Shown here: positions 63,397 to 64,000 of the stretch, piece after piece
Layout: every line of letters begins with the position of its first letter
Numbering within the stretch: the stretch's first letter is position 1
Assembly: GCA_937951345.1 (NCBI GenBank)
Contig: CALFCF010000051.1
Coordinates: 62,001 to 126,000, forward strand
From: an uncultured Granulosicoccaceae bacterium
Lineage (GTDB): Bacteria; Pseudomonadota; Gammaproteobacteria; Granulosicoccales; Granulosicoccaceae
Length of the DNA stretch: 64,000 bases
Direction of reading: 5' to 3'
Translations under genes and position numbers: made by a program
The notes under the pieces: model-generated
What the model saw: only the letters and a program-made list of their open reading frames with translations
The model's database searches: none
Told to the model about the DNA's origin: nothing

Positions 63397-64000
63397 TTGA
63401 TCGATTTTTCACATGTAAATAGAAACTACGAGACCGCTTGTACTAGCTACACGGCTGACATCCCGGAGTTTTTTAATTTCGCCTTTGATGTTGTTGATGT
63501 TCGTGCCCACCAGGCGAACAAGGATGCCTTGATCTGGGTAGACACCACGGCAGGGAAAACGACCCGTATCACCTACTCCGATCTCGCTGATCGATCGGCT
63601 CAAATAGCTAAAGCGCTGGGTGCTTTGGGTATGGAGCGTGGCGATGCTGCTTGTGTCGTTATTGGTCGCAGACCCGAATGGCATCAGGTACTGCTTGGGT
63701 GTATGAAGGCAGGCGTCATTTCGATGCCCGGTACTAATCTCCTTACAGCAAAAGATATTGAATACAGAGTCAATCAAGCGGGTGCGAAAGCTGTCATTGT
63801 ATCCCCCGAGCATTGCGAAAAACTTAGTAACATTACTGCGTCGTGTCCGACGCTTGAACATTTGATTGTAGTGGGCGCACCGGCTCGAGACAATTGGCTA
63901 TCAATGGATGAGCTTAGTGATGTGCAAAGCACTGAGTTAAACGCATCTGACTTGGCGCCCTTTTCCTCCAGCGACACCATGCTGATTTACTTCACATCAG
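63397..64000 (+). CDS. AMP-forming acyl-CoA synthetase, N-terminal part (runs off window end)
   Basis: Frame open from TTG 63397 to the window end; ITYSDLADRSAQIAKALGALGMERGDAACVVIGRRPEW ... TMLIYFTS(G); absent from ORF track because it has no stop. Confidence 0.85.
   Translation, partial: MIDFSHVNRNYETACTSYTADIPEFFNFAFDVVDVRAHQANKDALIWVDTTAGKTTRITYSDLADRSAQIAKALGALGMERGDAACVVIGRRPEWHQVLLGCMKAGVISMPGTNLLTAKDIEYRVNQAGAKAVIVSPEHCEKLSNITASCPTLEHLIVVGAPARDNWLSMDELSDVQSTELNASDLAPFSSSDTMLIYFTS

Noticed and set aside
1-64000. CRISPR array, prophage, integron or toxin-antitoxin/defence island
   Set aside because: No regularly spaced repeat array, phage structural genes, integrase or recognisable defence genes found by reading; the tandem repeats lack spacers.
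1-64000. tRNA or rRNA genes
   Set aside because: No recognisable cloverleaf T-loop (GGTTCRANTCC) contexts or rRNA motifs noticed; a tRNAscan run would be decisive.

Overview
64-kb chromosomal window, probably from a gammaproteobacterium (inferred from gene content and order). The core is gyrA-pheA-tyrA-aroA-cmk-rpsA-ihfB-lapB-pyrF, followed by mtaD-like/ubiG/yciK, efp-epmA, parC and pgi. No rRNA, tRNA, CRISPR array, prophage or intact transposase was recognised. Accessory or unusual items: (1) a stand-alone 224-aa protein resembling the Toprim and C-terminal tail of GyrB/ParE, with all four metal-binding acidic residues kept and no ATPase half; (2) an acdR-like Lrp regulator pseudogene with two in-frame stops, divergent from an intact-looking acdS; (3) a subtilisin-like protease with a second C-terminal HExxH zincin-like motif; (4) an unknown HExxH protein translationally coupled to epmA and efp; (5) a 140-bp foldback MITE with CTAA duplications between aroA and tyrA; (6) a lipoprotein whose best start is out of frame by one T in a T7 tract; (7) a P-protein (PheA) with an eroded chorismate mutase domain; (8) an acyl-CoA ligase/branched-chain-type ABC operon preceded by a 16-bp perfect palindrome; (9) a Cys-less molybdopterin-domain-like exported protein overlapping a hybrid histidine kinase; and several short tandem repeats. 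All assignments come from reading the sequence; no database search was run.
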